A stretch of 64,000 bases of DNA from VSJD01 sp041653875 (GTDB taxonomy: Bacteria; Verrucomicrobiota; Kiritimatiellia; JAAZAB01): assembly GCA_041653875.1 (NCBI GenBank), contig JBAZEM010000001.1, positions 186,001-250,000 of the forward strand, read 5' to 3'. The translations under genes were made by a program, and so were the position numbers. This document shows, piece after piece, positions 1-8,236 of the stretch; the first letter of the stretch is position 1; each line of letters opens with the position of its first letter. Under the pieces are notes generated by a model. The model saw nothing but the letters and a program-made list of their open reading frames with translations. It searched no databases and had not been told where the DNA came from.

Positions 1-1866
1 CCGGAACGTTTCAAAAGCGCGCGGTTTGTCTCCGCCCTGGCGCCCCTCTCCATCGCCTTGTTCGCGATCGACGAGGCCCACTGTATTTCCCAATGGGGCC
101 ACGATTTCCGCCCCGACTATCTGCGTTTGAAACACGCGCTCCGCGAAATCGGGCAACCGCCGGTGATCGCGCTGACCGCCACGGCGACGCCGGAAGTCCG
201 CGCCGACATTATCGCGCAACTGGCGCTGGTTCAGAATGGAACCCGCGCGCCTAAAATATTTGTGACCGGGTTTGCCCGCCATAATCTTTCCTTCACGGTC
301 ACCCGCGTTGGCAACAATTCCGAAAAGATGGAGCGCGTCCTGGCGGCGGTCCGCGCCGGACAAACCGGCATCGTGTATTGCGCCACGCGCAAAAATGTCG
401 AACGGCGCTCCAAAGAACTGCGCAAACTGGGCGTCGATTGCGTGGCCTACCACGCCGGCCTGACCGATGAACAGCGCGCCCGCGCCCAAACCCGGTTTAT
501 GAGCGGCGCGGCGCCGGTGGCGGTGGCCACCAACGCCTTCGGCATGGGCATCGACCGCGCCGATCTGCGCTTCATCCTGCATTTCGACATCCCCGGCAGT
601 GTGGAGGCTTATTACCAGGAAGCCGGGCGGGCGGGCCGCGACGGCGAGCCGGCGCGCTGCGAACTGCTGTTCAATTATGCGGATATCCGCACGCAGGAGT
701 TCTTTATCGAGGGCGCCAATCCGACCCGCGCCGTCATCGCCGATACGCGCGAAAACCTGATCCGCTTGTGCGCCCGGGGTTCCATTCGGATGTCGATCGC
801 GGACATCGCCGAGTCCATGCTGACCGCCCCCAACGACATGGCTGTGGCCACCTCCTTGCACCTCCTGGAACGCGCCGGATTCATCCGCCGCGGATATGCG
901 CCGGGCGGACGGACCTATACCACCGAGTTAATCAAGCCCGTCAAGCCGCTGGAGAGCCTGGCGATCGATTACGAACGTTTGGATGCCAAACGCGAGCGGG
1001 ACGAATTGAAGTTGCGGCGCATGATCGAATATGCCGACTCTCCCGCATGCCGGCAGTATTATATCCTGAACTATTTCGGCGACACGCAGGCCCAGGACCA
1101 TCGCGTCTGCGGCCGTTGCGACCGCTGCCGCACCGGTAATACCGCGCGCGAAGGCGCGCGCCTGCCCACGGCGGAGGAAACGGTCGTCATTCAGAAGGCG
1201 CTTTGTTGCGTGGGACGCTTGCAGGGACGCTTTGGACGCGGACGTATCACCCAGACCCTGGTCGGCTCCCGCGCCAAAGAGGTGTTGGATGCCGGCCTGG
1301 ACCGGCAATCCACCTATGGTTTGCTGGCGGACGAAGGTTCTGATTTTGTGTGGAGCCTGATCGATGCGCTCATCGCCGTCGGTTGTATCGCGGTCAGCGG
1401 CGACAAGTATCCGACCCTTGCGCTGACGCCGCTTGGCTACGAGGTGGCCCAAGGCCAAAAAAGCGTTCCCGTGGGTCTCCCCCCTCGGCGTGCAGCGCCG
1501 GACAACAAGGCGCGACGCGGCCCTTCGACTACGCTGGTTCGACCCCGCTCACCACAGGTCAGGGCAGGCCCTTCAGGCAAGAAAGTTCCGGATCAGGCGC
1601 CGGACGATTTCCCGGCTAACGGCCCTGCGGCGGTCATGTTAAAGCGTCTGAAAGAATGGCGTCGAAAGAAAGCGGCCGTCATGGGCGGCGTGCCCGCGTA
1701 TATCGTTTATTCCGATAAGACGCTCAAGGAACTGGCGCTTGCCCAGCCGCGCACCCAGGAAGACCTTCTGCTCATTCGCGGCATCGGTCCCGCCAAAGCC
1801 CGTCAATTTGGCAAGGAAACTCTGGAGATCATCCGGACCGCAACGGAGTCCGAGTCTGCTGGCTAA
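1..1866 (+). CDS. recQ: ATP-dependent DNA helicase RecQ (5' truncated by window edge)
   Basis: RecQ is a 3'-5' superfamily 2 helicase used in recombination and replication repair. The frame is open from base 1, so the start and the Walker A motif lie outside the window; 621 codons are visible. Visible in order: the Walker B box FAIDEAHCISQWGHDFRPDY, the helicase C lobe with FGMGIDRADLRF and QEAGRAGRDGEPARC, the zinc-binding segment whose cysteines include CGRCDRC near fragment residue 370, a winged-helix RQC region, and a C-terminal HRDC domain ending with LLLIRGIGPAKARQFG. Between RQC and HRDC is a Pro/Arg/Ala-rich linker (bases about 1455-1615) that looks like an in-frame dispersed repeat rather than conserved protein. 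No downstream partner on this strand; the next genes are convergent. Confidence 0.96.
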   Translation, partial: PERFKSARFVSALAPLSIALFAIDEAHCISQWGHDFRPDYLRLKHALREIGQPPVIALTATATPEVRADIIAQLALVQNGTRAPKIFVTGFARHNLSFTVTRVGNNSEKMERVLAAVRAGQTGIVYCATRKNVERRSKELRKLGVDCVAYHAGLTDEQRARAQTRFMSGAAPVAVATNAFGMGIDRADLRFILHFDIPGSVEAYYQEAGRAGRDGEPARCELLFNYADIRTQEFFIEGANPTRAVIADTRENLIRLCARGSIRMSIADIAESMLTAPNDMAVATSLHLLERAGFIRRGYAPGGRTYTTELIKPVKPLESLAIDYERLDAKRERDELKLRRMIEYADSPACRQYYILNYFGDTQAQDHRVCGRCDRCRTGNTAREGARLPTAEETVVIQKALCCVGRLQGRFGRGRITQTLVGSRAKEVLDAGLDRQSTYGLLADEGSDFVWSLIDALIAVGCIAVSGDKYPTLALTPLGYEVAQGQKSVPVGLPPRRAAPDNKARRGPSTTLVRPRSPQVRAGPSGKKVPDQAPDDFPANGPAAVMLKRLKEWRRKKAAVMGGVPAYIVYSDKTLKELALAQPRTQEDLLLIRGIGPAKARQFGKETLEIIRTATESESAG

Positions 1867-1887
1867 GCGAACTACGGTGGGGACGGT

Positions 1888-2322
1888 TCATGCATACGAT
1901 TTTTTTCGTTGCCTGCAGGACTTTGCCAGCGTTTGGCTGTCTTCCAGCCCCAATGCTATCCGCAGATCCATCCGCGACCGCTGCATGATGGAGATGGCAT
2001 CTGTGGCATCCTTCACTGTGGCGGATTCGCCTGGGTAACGAAATTCGACGGCATATTCGGACAATCGCACCATGTCCGGGCGCATGCCGATCAGTGTGGG
2101 ATGAGCCTCGACACATTGATCCAATAAAACCGGCAGAGCATGAATCTTGCGAATGGCGTTTCCGTGCTTCTCGATGATGGCTTTGAGGTATTTCTCGATG
2201 CACTGCTGTGCGTGGAAACACACGGCATTGTGCGCCGGATTTCGACGCAAGCGACGCAGTGTCAGCGCGACATGGCTATCTTCCTCGGCCTTTTCGATCC
2301 ACTCATTGACGGGGCTATTCAT
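1888..2322 (-). CDS. HEPN domain protein, partner of the adjacent nucleotidyltransferase
   Basis: A 144-residue HEPN-fold protein. The core CFHAQQCIEKYLKAIIEKHG followed by KIHALPVLLDQC is typical of HEPN domains that pair with minimal nucleotidyltransferases (MNT). I chose the ATG at 2322 because it overlaps the stop of the upstream MNT gene (ATGAATAG arrangement), giving translational coupling; an earlier ATG at 2337 would overlap by more. HEPN proteins of such pairs are often RNases or toxins neutralised by the MNT partner, but this one lacks a clear RX4HXY motif of the HepT type, so toxicity is unproven. It converges on recQ, with only about 20 bp between the two stops. Confidence 0.85.
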   Translation of the reverse strand: MNSPVNEWIEKAEEDSHVALTLRRLRRNPAHNAVCFHAQQCIEKYLKAIIEKHGNAIRKIHALPVLLDQCVEAHPTLIGMRPDMVRLSEYAVEFRYPGESATVKDATDAISIMQRSRMDLRIALGLEDSQTLAKSCRQRKKSYA

Positions 2323-2626
2323 AAAGCACTTTGCCATCCTGGAAGACGCCCTTTAGAAATGAGTCGTTCATGGACAAGCGCTCGGCAACTTCGGACGGCC
2401 GTTTCACCAACATGTCCATTGGGAATGTCGCGTCGGTTTTAAGGCGCATGGCGATGGCTTGATCCACGTTGCGGGGTTTGTCGTGATCCATGATCACCAA
2501 TAAGTCCACGTCGCTATCCTCGTTGGCGCCCCCGCGCGCATACGAACCAAAGAGGATGACGCGCTCAGGCCGAAACTCTCTGGCGAGAGTTTTGGCATAC
2601 TTCTCAATCTCTGTTCGGTTAACCAT
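2315..2626 (-). CDS. Minimal nucleotidyltransferase (MNT), MntA-like
   Basis: A 103-residue protein with the polymerase-beta type nucleotidyltransferase signature GSYARGGANEDSDVDLLV (GS, ten residues, DVD), the metal- and nucleotide-binding site of minimal nucleotidyltransferases. The start at 2626 is supported by AGGAG about 9 bp upstream; ten extra codons exist further upstream without such a site. It is the first gene of a two-gene minus-strand unit with the HEPN gene, overlapping it by 8 bp. In characterised type VII pairs the MNT protein AMPylates its HEPN partner; that role is inferred here from gene pairing only. A second, reversed-strand MNT/HEPN pair lies at 7934-8579. Confidence 0.87.
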   Translation of the reverse strand: MVNRTEIEKYAKTLAREFRPERVILFGSYARGGANEDSDVDLLVIMDHDKPRNVDQAIAMRLKTDATFPMDMLVKRPSEVAERLSMNDSFLKGVFQDGKVLYE

Positions 2627-2934
2627 GTTGCGATCGCTCCTGAATTGTTTGAGCATATATCAGGACGGGTCTCGAAAAGCAAGTTGAAAGATACAGTTGA
2701 AAGACACGGGGGCGCAAAACACGGGATCCGCGCAAGGATTCAACACGACAGGAACGCAACAAAACCTTGCATTGGACGGGCGTATTCGGTAACAATACCC
2801 CGATCTGCGCGTAAGCGCACGCATCGGAAATGGTTGATGCGGCCTGATTGATCCGCTCGTGGCGCATGGCAAGCTGTCCGCCATTGACCATTAACCATTC
2901 TGTCGGGATCGTTCAACGAATAGGAGGCTATATC
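2627..2934. other. Spacer between divergent MNT and EF-G-like genes
   Basis: About 300 bp with no convincing gene. It ends with a short heptad tract, CCATTGACCATTAACCATT at 2881-2899, immediately before the ribosome-binding site TAGGAGG (2921-2927) of the downstream GTG start. Promoters for both divergent genes must lie here but I could not pick a clear pair. Confidence 0.5.
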
Positions 2935-4959
2935 GTGAAAGACATTGCCGTGGCGGATGTGCGTAATTTCGTTCTGCTGGGTCACACCGGCAGTGGCAAA
3001 ACCATGTTGTGCGACGCCTTCCTGTGCAAGCTGGGTCTGACCGACAAAATGGGACAGGTCGGCGCCGGAACCAGCCTGAGCGATTTTACCGAGGAGGAAA
3101 TCGGCCGCAAGATCAGTCTTTATTCCCAGTCTTTCACGGGGCTCTACAAGACCAGGCTGGAACAGAAAATCCAGATGACCTTCGTGGATGTCCCCGGATT
3201 CGACGATTTTTACGGGCAGGTCCTCTGCGCCAGCCGTGTGGCCGACGCGGCCCTGATTACCATTGACGCCACCGCCGGCATCCAGGTGGGTGCCAACCGC
3301 GCCTGGCGCCGTTGCGTAGCACTGGGTCTGCCCCGAGGCATCGTGATTACGGGGCTCGACAAGGAAAATGCCGATTTCACCAAAATCCTGGGCGACATTC
3401 AGAAAGTTTGGGGGCCTAAATGCGTGCCGGTCGTGTTTCCCACGCCGGGCGGCATGGTCGAAGTCCTTGGGGCAACGGCGCCTGCCGGCGTCGCCGCCGC
3501 GGATTGGCAGGCGTATAAAAACGCGCTGGTCGAACGCGCCGCCGAGACGGACGACGCGCTCCTGGAAAAATTTCTGGGCGGCACGGAATTGACCGCCGAT
3601 GAAATCGCCAAGGGCTTGCGCGCCGCAATGTGCGCCGGCGGTCTGATTCCGGTTTTTGCCGTCATGACGCCCAAGGACAGCGGGATCGACGAATTGCTGG
3701 GCGGCATCGTCCGCCTCTTCCCAAGCCCCTTGGAGCGGACGATCAAGGACGCGGCGGGCACGGCTGTCAATCCCGCCGCCGAGGCGCCGTTCGTGGGCGT
3801 AGTCTGGCGGCATGTGACCGATCCCTATGCCGGCAAGTTGTCCTATGTGCGCATTTATGGCGGCACGCTGAAAGAAAACACCGAAATTTTCAATGCCACC
3901 AAAGGCCACAAGGAAAAGATCGGCATCCTCCTCAAGCCCCAGGGCAAGAAACCCGCGCCGATCGCGGAGGCGCGCTCGGGCGATATCGTGGCTCTGCCGA
4001 AATTGAAGGACACGGGCCTTAACGACGTCCTGTGCGCGGTGGGGCAGAAAGCGGCGCTCGATCCGGTTGTGTTTCCGAGCCCGGTGGTATCGGTGGCGGT
4101 CCTGGCCCGCAACCAGGCTGACGACGACAAGCTCGGGGTTGCGCTCACCCGCGCCGTGGAAGACGATCCGACCCTGGTGGTGGAACGGCACGCGGATACG
4201 CGCGAGACGGTGCTTTCCGGGATGGGCGACACCCATCTGGACCTCGTCCATGAGCTGATGAAGAAACACAGTCATCTTGACGCGGAATTCAAGGTGCCGA
4301 AGGTGGCCTACAAGGAAACGGTGACCGGGCTCGGCGACGGCCATTACAAACACAAAAAACAGTCCGGCGGCCGCGGGCAGTATGCGGAAGTGTATTGCAA
4401 GGTCCAGCCGAAACGCGCGGACGAGGAGGAGTGGTTCGTGGACGCGGTCGTGGGGGGCGTCATTCCGAGGAATTTCATTCCGGCCTGCGAAAAGGGGTTT
4501 TTGGAAGCCATCCCGCATGGCGTCTTGGCCGGCTATCCGGTGGTCAATGTGAAAGTCTCCGTGTATGACGGGTCCTACCACGACGTGGATTCCTCGGAAA
4601 TCGCGTTCAAAATTGCCGCCGCGCGCGCCTTCCACGAGGCCTTGACCAAGGCCAAGCCTGTCTTGCTCGAGCCGATCATGACTGTGCGCGTCATGGCGCC
4701 GCAGCAGTCCATGGGCGACATCAACGGCGATCTCAACCATCGGCGCGGGCGTATTCTGGGCGTGGATGCGGAAGACGGCATGGAAGTCATCACGGCGGAA
4801 GTGCCCCAGGCTGAAATGTTCCGTTATTCCTCCGAATTACGCAGTCTCACGGGCGGGCGCGGATCGTTCGAAATCAAGTTTGCCCGGTACGACGTCGTGC
4901 CCAATATGATTGCCCAAAAGGTTATTGCCGGCGCCGAGAAGAAGAAAGTCGAGGAATAG
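2935..4959 (+). CDS. Elongation factor G-like translational GTPase
   Basis: A 674-residue protein with the full EF-G domain layout but a divergent GTPase. The P-loop is GHTGSGKT (residues 16-23) instead of the usual AHxDAGKT of EF-G, G3 is DVPGFDD (about residue 84), and G4 is TGLDKENAD rather than NKMDRxxAD. This matches the EF-G-like paralogue group (NCBI PRK12740-type) rather than canonical FusA. Domain IV is recognisable near KQSGGRGQYAEVYCKV and domain V near LTGGRGSFEIKF. The GTG start at 2935 is preceded by AGGAGG at 7 bp spacing; an upstream ATG at 2848 lacks one. These paralogues probably act on the ribosome, but their exact role is unsettled, and canonical fusA should exist elsewhere. 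Confidence 0.9.
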   Translation: MKDIAVADVRNFVLLGHTGSGKTMLCDAFLCKLGLTDKMGQVGAGTSLSDFTEEEIGRKISLYSQSFTGLYKTRLEQKIQMTFVDVPGFDDFYGQVLCASRVADAALITIDATAGIQVGANRAWRRCVALGLPRGIVITGLDKENADFTKILGDIQKVWGPKCVPVVFPTPGGMVEVLGATAPAGVAAADWQAYKNALVERAAETDDALLEKFLGGTELTADEIAKGLRAAMCAGGLIPVFAVMTPKDSGIDELLGGIVRLFPSPLERTIKDAAGTAVNPAAEAPFVGVVWRHVTDPYAGKLSYVRIYGGTLKENTEIFNATKGHKEKIGILLKPQGKKPAPIAEARSGDIVALPKLKDTGLNDVLCAVGQKAALDPVVFPSPVVSVAVLARNQADDDKLGVALTRAVEDDPTLVVERHADTRETVLSGMGDTHLDLVHELMKKHSHLDAEFKVPKVAYKETVTGLGDGHYKHKKQSGGRGQYAEVYCKVQPKRADEEEWFVDAVVGGVIPRNFIPACEKGFLEAIPHGVLAGYPVVNVKVSVYDGSYHDVDSSEIAFKIAAARAFHEALTKAKPVLLEPIMTVRVMAPQQSMGDINGDLNHRRGRILGVDAEDGMEVITAEVPQAEMFRYSSELRSLTGGRGSFEIKFARYDVVPNMIAQKVIAGAEKKKVEE

Positions 4960-4965
4960 CGACCG

Positions 4966-5018
4966 GACGCCGGACGACGGAGGACAGACGACGGAGGACA
5001 GACGACGGAGGACGGAGT
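4966..5018. repeat. Heptad tandem repeat (GACGACG/GAGGACA)
   Basis: Alternating 7-mers GACGACG and GAGGACA (or GAGGACG) repeat about seven times directly after the stop of the EF-G-like gene. The 7-bp period is shared with other, unrelated tracts in this window. Confidence 0.85.
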
Positions 5019-5066
5019 GGAAAGTGTTTCGCTGACCGCTGACTTCTACCTGGGCGCGGGAGGCCG

Positions 5067-5099
5067 GAAATCAGAAATCAAAAATCCGAAATCGACAAT
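5067..5099. repeat. Heptad tract, AAATCAG/AAATCCG family
   Basis: Degenerate 7-mers AAATCAG, AAATCAA, AAATCCG, AAATCGA run up to about 15 bp before the next coding start. The same family recurs at 6284-6312, 7090-7277, 9188-9291 and 16995-17035. Confidence 0.8.
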
Positions 5100-5114
5100 T
5101 CGATCGCGGGCGCC

Positions 5115-6017
5115 TTGGAGCATTGCGAGCTGTGTCCGCGCCGGTGCGGGGTCAATCGGGAGATGGGGCGCCTGGGCTATTGCCGCGCCGGGCGCGCGGC
5201 GCAGATTTTCAGGTATGGCGCGCATCCCGGCGAGGAGCCGCCCATTTCCGGCACGCGCGGGTCGGGCGCCGTTTTTTTCAGCCGGTGCACGTTGCGTTGC
5301 GTTTATTGCCAGAATTATCCCTGGAGTCAGGAAGGGAGCGGCGCGGAATATACCGTCGAGGAACTGGCCGGAATTCTTGGCGATCTTCGCGCGGAAGGTT
5401 GTCATAACTGGAACTTGGTGAGCCCTACGCCCTGGTTGCCGATGATTGTCGCGGCGCTGGCGCGCGTGCGCGAGGCTGGTCAAAATCTGCCGGTGGTGTA
5501 TAACACCAGCGGATTCGAACGTTTCGAGACCGTGCGCGCCTTGGCCGGAAAAGCGGATGTCTATCTGGCTGACTTGCGCTACGCCGGTTCGGAAGCCGCC
5601 GCGCGCGGGTCCGATGCCGCCGCCTATGTGGAGTGCGCCCGGGCGGCGTTGCTGGAAATGTGGCGCCAGGCGGGGCCGCTGGTGATGGATGCCGCGGGCA
5701 TTGCCGCGCGCGGTGTGATTTGCCGGCTGTTGATCCTGCCCGGGCTGGCGCATGAGGCCTGCGCCTCGCTGGAATGGCTGGCGCAACAGATCGGCCCGAA
5801 GGTGGCGGTGAGCGTCATGGCGCAATACACGCCGGTGTATCGGGCGCTTGGCCGGGTGCCTTGGAGTAGGGGAATTACCCGCGCGGAATATGACGTTGTG
5901 TGCCGGACGGTGGAGCGCTTGGGATTCACCGAGGGGTGGATTCAGGATTTCGGCGCCGCGGCCGGCGGTTCGCTGGCGGGGTTCAATATGCCGCCGCGGG
6001 GAAAGACGGGAAACTGA
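5115..6017 (+). CDS. Radical SAM protein, PflX/COG1313 type
   Basis: A 300-residue radical SAM enzyme. The cluster-binding motif is CTLRCVYC (Cys58, Cys62, Cys65), preceded by an N-terminal cysteine group CELCPRRCG (Cys4, 7, 11) and Cys23, the arrangement of PflX-type proteins annotated as putative pyruvate formate-lyase activating enzymes. No glycyl radical enzyme is encoded nearby, so the target is unknown. The start is uncertain: the first usable codon is TTG at 5115, and the frame just upstream is a repeat tract without a clear ribosome-binding site. It lies on the same strand as the EF-G-like gene, 155 bp downstream, and is followed by a long palindromic element. Confidence 0.85.
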   Translation: MEHCELCPRRCGVNREMGRLGYCRAGRAAQIFRYGAHPGEEPPISGTRGSGAVFFSRCTLRCVYCQNYPWSQEGSGAEYTVEELAGILGDLRAEGCHNWNLVSPTPWLPMIVAALARVREAGQNLPVVYNTSGFERFETVRALAGKADVYLADLRYAGSEAAARGSDAAAYVECARAALLEMWRQAGPLVMDAAGIAARGVICRLLILPGLAHEACASLEWLAQQIGPKVAVSVMAQYTPVYRALGRVPWSRGITRAEYDVVCRTVERLGFTEGWIQDFGAAAGGSLAGFNMPPRGKTGN

Positions 6018-6095
6018 TAAACGGATTGCGATAATAGTTCTTTAGAAAAATATCCTTGCCAGTCACGTCTGTTTTTGAGTTGTTTTTCAGTAACA

Positions 6096-6272
6096 ACTCA
6101 GGTAGTCAGGAGTCAGAATTCAGGATACAGAATAAAATACGTAAGAATCGGAAGAACGCGACAGACATTCCGCCAAGGCCTTGTGTTTAGCGCCGATTCT
6201 CTTCGTATTCGCTTGGCCTATACGGGTTCCTTATTCTGACTACTGACTCCTGAATTCTGACTCCTGAGCAGT
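6096..6272 (-). repeat. Long inverted-repeat element with conserved core, copy 1
   Basis: Heptad arms (TCAGGAGTCAGAATTCAGGA and its inverse) flank a core of about 110 bp. Read on the minus strand, the core carries TATAGGCCAAGCGAATACGA, GGCGCTAAA, GGCCTTGGCGGAATGTCTGT and TTACGTATTTTATTCTGTAT. The same core in the same order occurs at 33934-34151 and 40797-41040 on the plus strand. This copy lacks the small GC-rich palindrome found inside the arms of the other two. It sits between the radical SAM gene and yebC. Confidence 0.85.
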
Positions 6273-6283
6273 TACGTTTTTCA

Positions 6284-6312
6284 ATCATAAATCAGAAATC
6301 ATAAATCGAAAA
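6284..6312. repeat. Heptad tract, AAATCAT/AAATCAG family, before yebC
   Basis: 7-mers CATAAAT, CAGAAAT, CATAAAT, CGAAAAT directly upstream of the yebC ribosome-binding site GGGGGAG (6321-6327). Confidence 0.7.
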
Positions 6313-6332
6313 TACCATATGGGGGAGTAATT

Positions 6333-7088
6333 ATGAGCGGGCATAGTAAGTGGAAAACCATCCAGCATAAAAAGGGCGCGGCGGATGCCGCGCGCGGGCG
6401 AATTTTCAGCAAACTCAGCAAGGAAATTTCCATCGCGGCCCGCGCCGGCGGCGGCGATCCCGCCATGAATCCGACCCTGCGCACGCTGATCGTCAAGGCC
6501 AAGGGCAGTAACATGCCGGCCGATAACGTGGATCGCGCCATCAAGAAAGGCACGGGCGAGTTGGCCGGCGGCCAGCTTGAGGAAATCACCTATGAGGGCT
6601 ATGCCGCCGCCGGCGTGGCCTTGGTCATCAAAGTCCTGACCGACAACAAGAACCGGGCGGCCTCTGAGATTCGGCATATTTTCACGAAATTCGGCAGTAG
6701 CCTGGCGGGCCAGGGCGCGGTCTCGCGCACGTTCAAGCGCAAGGGACAGATTTTGGTGGAAACCGCCACGGTGGAGGAGGACAAGCTGATGAGCATCGTG
6801 CTCGATGCCGGCGCCGAGGATATGCAGCAGGACGGCGAAGTGTTCGAGATCATTACCGCTCCGGCCACTTACCAGGCGGTGGTGGATGCGTTGGAAAAAG
6901 CCGGCATCAAATCCGCCAGCTCGGAAATCGTGCTGATCCCGGATGCCTTTGTGCCGGTGACCGATAAAACCACGGCCGGCAACATCATCAAGTTCATCGA
7001 AACCCTCGAAGAGAACGAGGACGTCCAGAACGTTTACTCCAATATGGACGTGGATGAGGCCGTAATGAAGGAGATGGAGACGAAATAA
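6333..7088 (+). CDS. yebC: YebC/PmpR family protein
   Basis: A 251-residue member of the YebC/TACO1 family: it begins MSGHSKWKTIQHKKGAADAA, the conserved N-terminal signature, and continues with NMPADNVDRAIKKGTGE and the middle ENKNRxxxE-type stretch (here TDNKNRAASEIRHIF). The length is normal. Family members have been described as DNA-binding transcriptional regulators and, more recently, as ribosome-associated factors that help translate difficult motifs. The start is firm: ATG at 6333 with GGGGGAG at 5 bp spacing. Its location just upstream of ruvC and ruvA is the classical yebC-ruvC-ruvA neighbourhood. Confidence 0.97.
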   Translation: MSGHSKWKTIQHKKGAADAARGRIFSKLSKEISIAARAGGGDPAMNPTLRTLIVKAKGSNMPADNVDRAIKKGTGELAGGQLEEITYEGYAAAGVALVIKVLTDNKNRAASEIRHIFTKFGSSLAGQGAVSRTFKRKGQILVETATVEEDKLMSIVLDAGAEDMQQDGEVFEIITAPATYQAVVDALEKAGIKSASSEIVLIPDAFVPVTDKTTAGNIIKFIETLEENEDVQNVYSNMDVDEAVMKEMETK

Positions 7089-7089
7089 T

Positions 7090-7277
7090 TTCGGATTTCT
7101 GATTTCGGATTGCAATATAGTTTCTTGATTTGTTTTATAAGATACGTCGATAGAGCATGAACGGTTAAATGTGTGTCAGATGCTTTGTCATTGGTCCTAA
7201 ATCAGAAATCAAAAATCAGCAATCAGAAATTCATCGTCATGGATCGGAAATCCGAAATCAACAATCCGAAATCGGAA
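7090..7277. repeat. Heptad tracts (inverted pair) between yebC and ruvC
   Basis: An inverse-orientation tract (TTTCGGATTTCTGATTTCGG, 7089-7108) is followed at 7198-7277 by direct 7-mers of the AAATCAG/AAATCCG family. The second tract runs into the ATG of ruvC at 7278, and a longer open frame from 7173 consists only of translated repeat upstream of the true start. Confidence 0.8.
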
Positions 7278-7784
7278 ATGGATTCCGGCCGCATCCTGGG
7301 CGTGGATACTTCCCTGCGTTCCACGGGGCTGGGTTTGATCCAGGTGCGCGGCTCGCGCCTGGAGGTTGTGGAGCAGGCCCTGGTTAAAAATCCGGCCGCC
7401 TGGTCCCTGTCGCGCTGCCTGGTTCATTTGTACGCGGCGGTCGGTGAAATCCTGGAACGGGGCAAGCCCGGAGTTGTGGCCATCGAAGGCGTTTTTTTCT
7501 GCAAGAACGTGCGCACGGCCGTCATTCTGGGCGAGGCCCGCGGCGTGGTGATCGCCGCCTGCGCGGCGGCCGGGGCGCCGGTGTATGAATATTCCCCGCG
7601 CCGCGTCAAGCAGGCGGTGGCCGGTTTCGGCGGCGCCGGCAAGGACCAGGTGATCCGCATGGTGACCGCGCTCCTGGGCTTGCGCGAAGCGCCGGCCGAG
7701 GATGCCGCCGACGCCTTGGCCATCGCCATCTGCCATGCCCACGCGGGCAAATACGGCGCTCTGCTGGGCGCGAAGGCAATATGA
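7278..7784 (+). CDS. ruvC: Holliday junction endonuclease RuvC
   Basis: RuvC is the dimeric resolvase that cuts Holliday junctions bound by RuvAB. The 168 residues carry the four acidic catalytic positions in the expected places: Asp10 (GRILGVDTS), Glu70 (VVAIEGVFF), Asp142 and Asp145 (EDAADALAIA). The start at 7278 is chosen because the conserved beta strand begins five residues later and everything upstream in frame is heptad repeat; no good ribosome-binding site is visible, only the repeat's own GGAA. ruvA follows in the same orientation, but an MntA/HepT pair separates them. Confidence 0.93.
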   Translation: MDSGRILGVDTSLRSTGLGLIQVRGSRLEVVEQALVKNPAAWSLSRCLVHLYAAVGEILERGKPGVVAIEGVFFCKNVRTAVILGEARGVVIAACAAAGAPVYEYSPRRVKQAVAGFGGAGKDQVIRMVTALLGLREAPAEDAADALAIAICHAHAGKYGALLGAKAI

Positions 7785-7933
7785 TCACATTCCCAATTGC
7801 CCCCCCCTTTTTTTTGTAACCGGTATCACCGTTCTATCGGCTTTTTGCTGGCATTTTTCGATGCATCTTGATACATTCGAAATGTTTTTGAAATGGCTTT
7901 TCCGCGGAGAGTCGCGGACAAGGAGAAGGCACC

Positions 7934-8236
7934 ATGACATTGCGCAACATCGAGATTCCGCGTGAGCGGATTGCGACATTCTGCCTCGCCAACGGCATCC
8001 GGCGGCTGGCGCTTTTCGGTTCCATTCTCCGCGACGACTTTCGGCCCGAGAGTGATGTTGACGTGCTGGTCGAGTTTCAACCCGGTGTCCGTGTCGGCCT
8101 GGCCTTCATCCGAATGCAGGATGAGCTTTCGTCCGTGCTTGGCCGCAAGGTGGACTTGCACACACCCGGCAGTCTGAGCAAGTACTTCCGGGCCGAGGTT
8201 CTGGACGAAGCGGAGGACCTCTATGTCGCGGCATGA
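7934..8236 (+). CDS. mntA: MntA-type nucleotidyltransferase antitoxin
   Basis: A 100-residue minimal nucleotidyltransferase with FGSILRDDFRPESDVDVLV, an exact GSX10DXD motif as in MntA of type VII toxin-antitoxin systems. AAGGAG lies about 9 bp before the ATG. Its 3' end overlaps the start of the HepT-like gene by 14 bp, so the two are translationally coupled. In described systems MntA polyadenylylates a tyrosine of HepT and silences it. The pair sits between ruvC and ruvA, apparently an insertion into a recombination operon. Confidence 0.93.
   Translation: MTLRNIEIPRERIATFCLANGIRRLALFGSILRDDFRPESDVDVLVEFQPGVRVGLAFIRMQDELSSVLGRKVDLHTPGSLSKYFRAEVLDEAEDLYVAA

Noticed and set aside
2740..4740. 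Long open frame (666 codons) on the minus strand opposite the EF-G-like gene
   Set aside because: It is the mirror of a GC-rich coding region, rich in His/Arg/Asp with no recognisable domain. The plus-strand GTPase explains the sequence.
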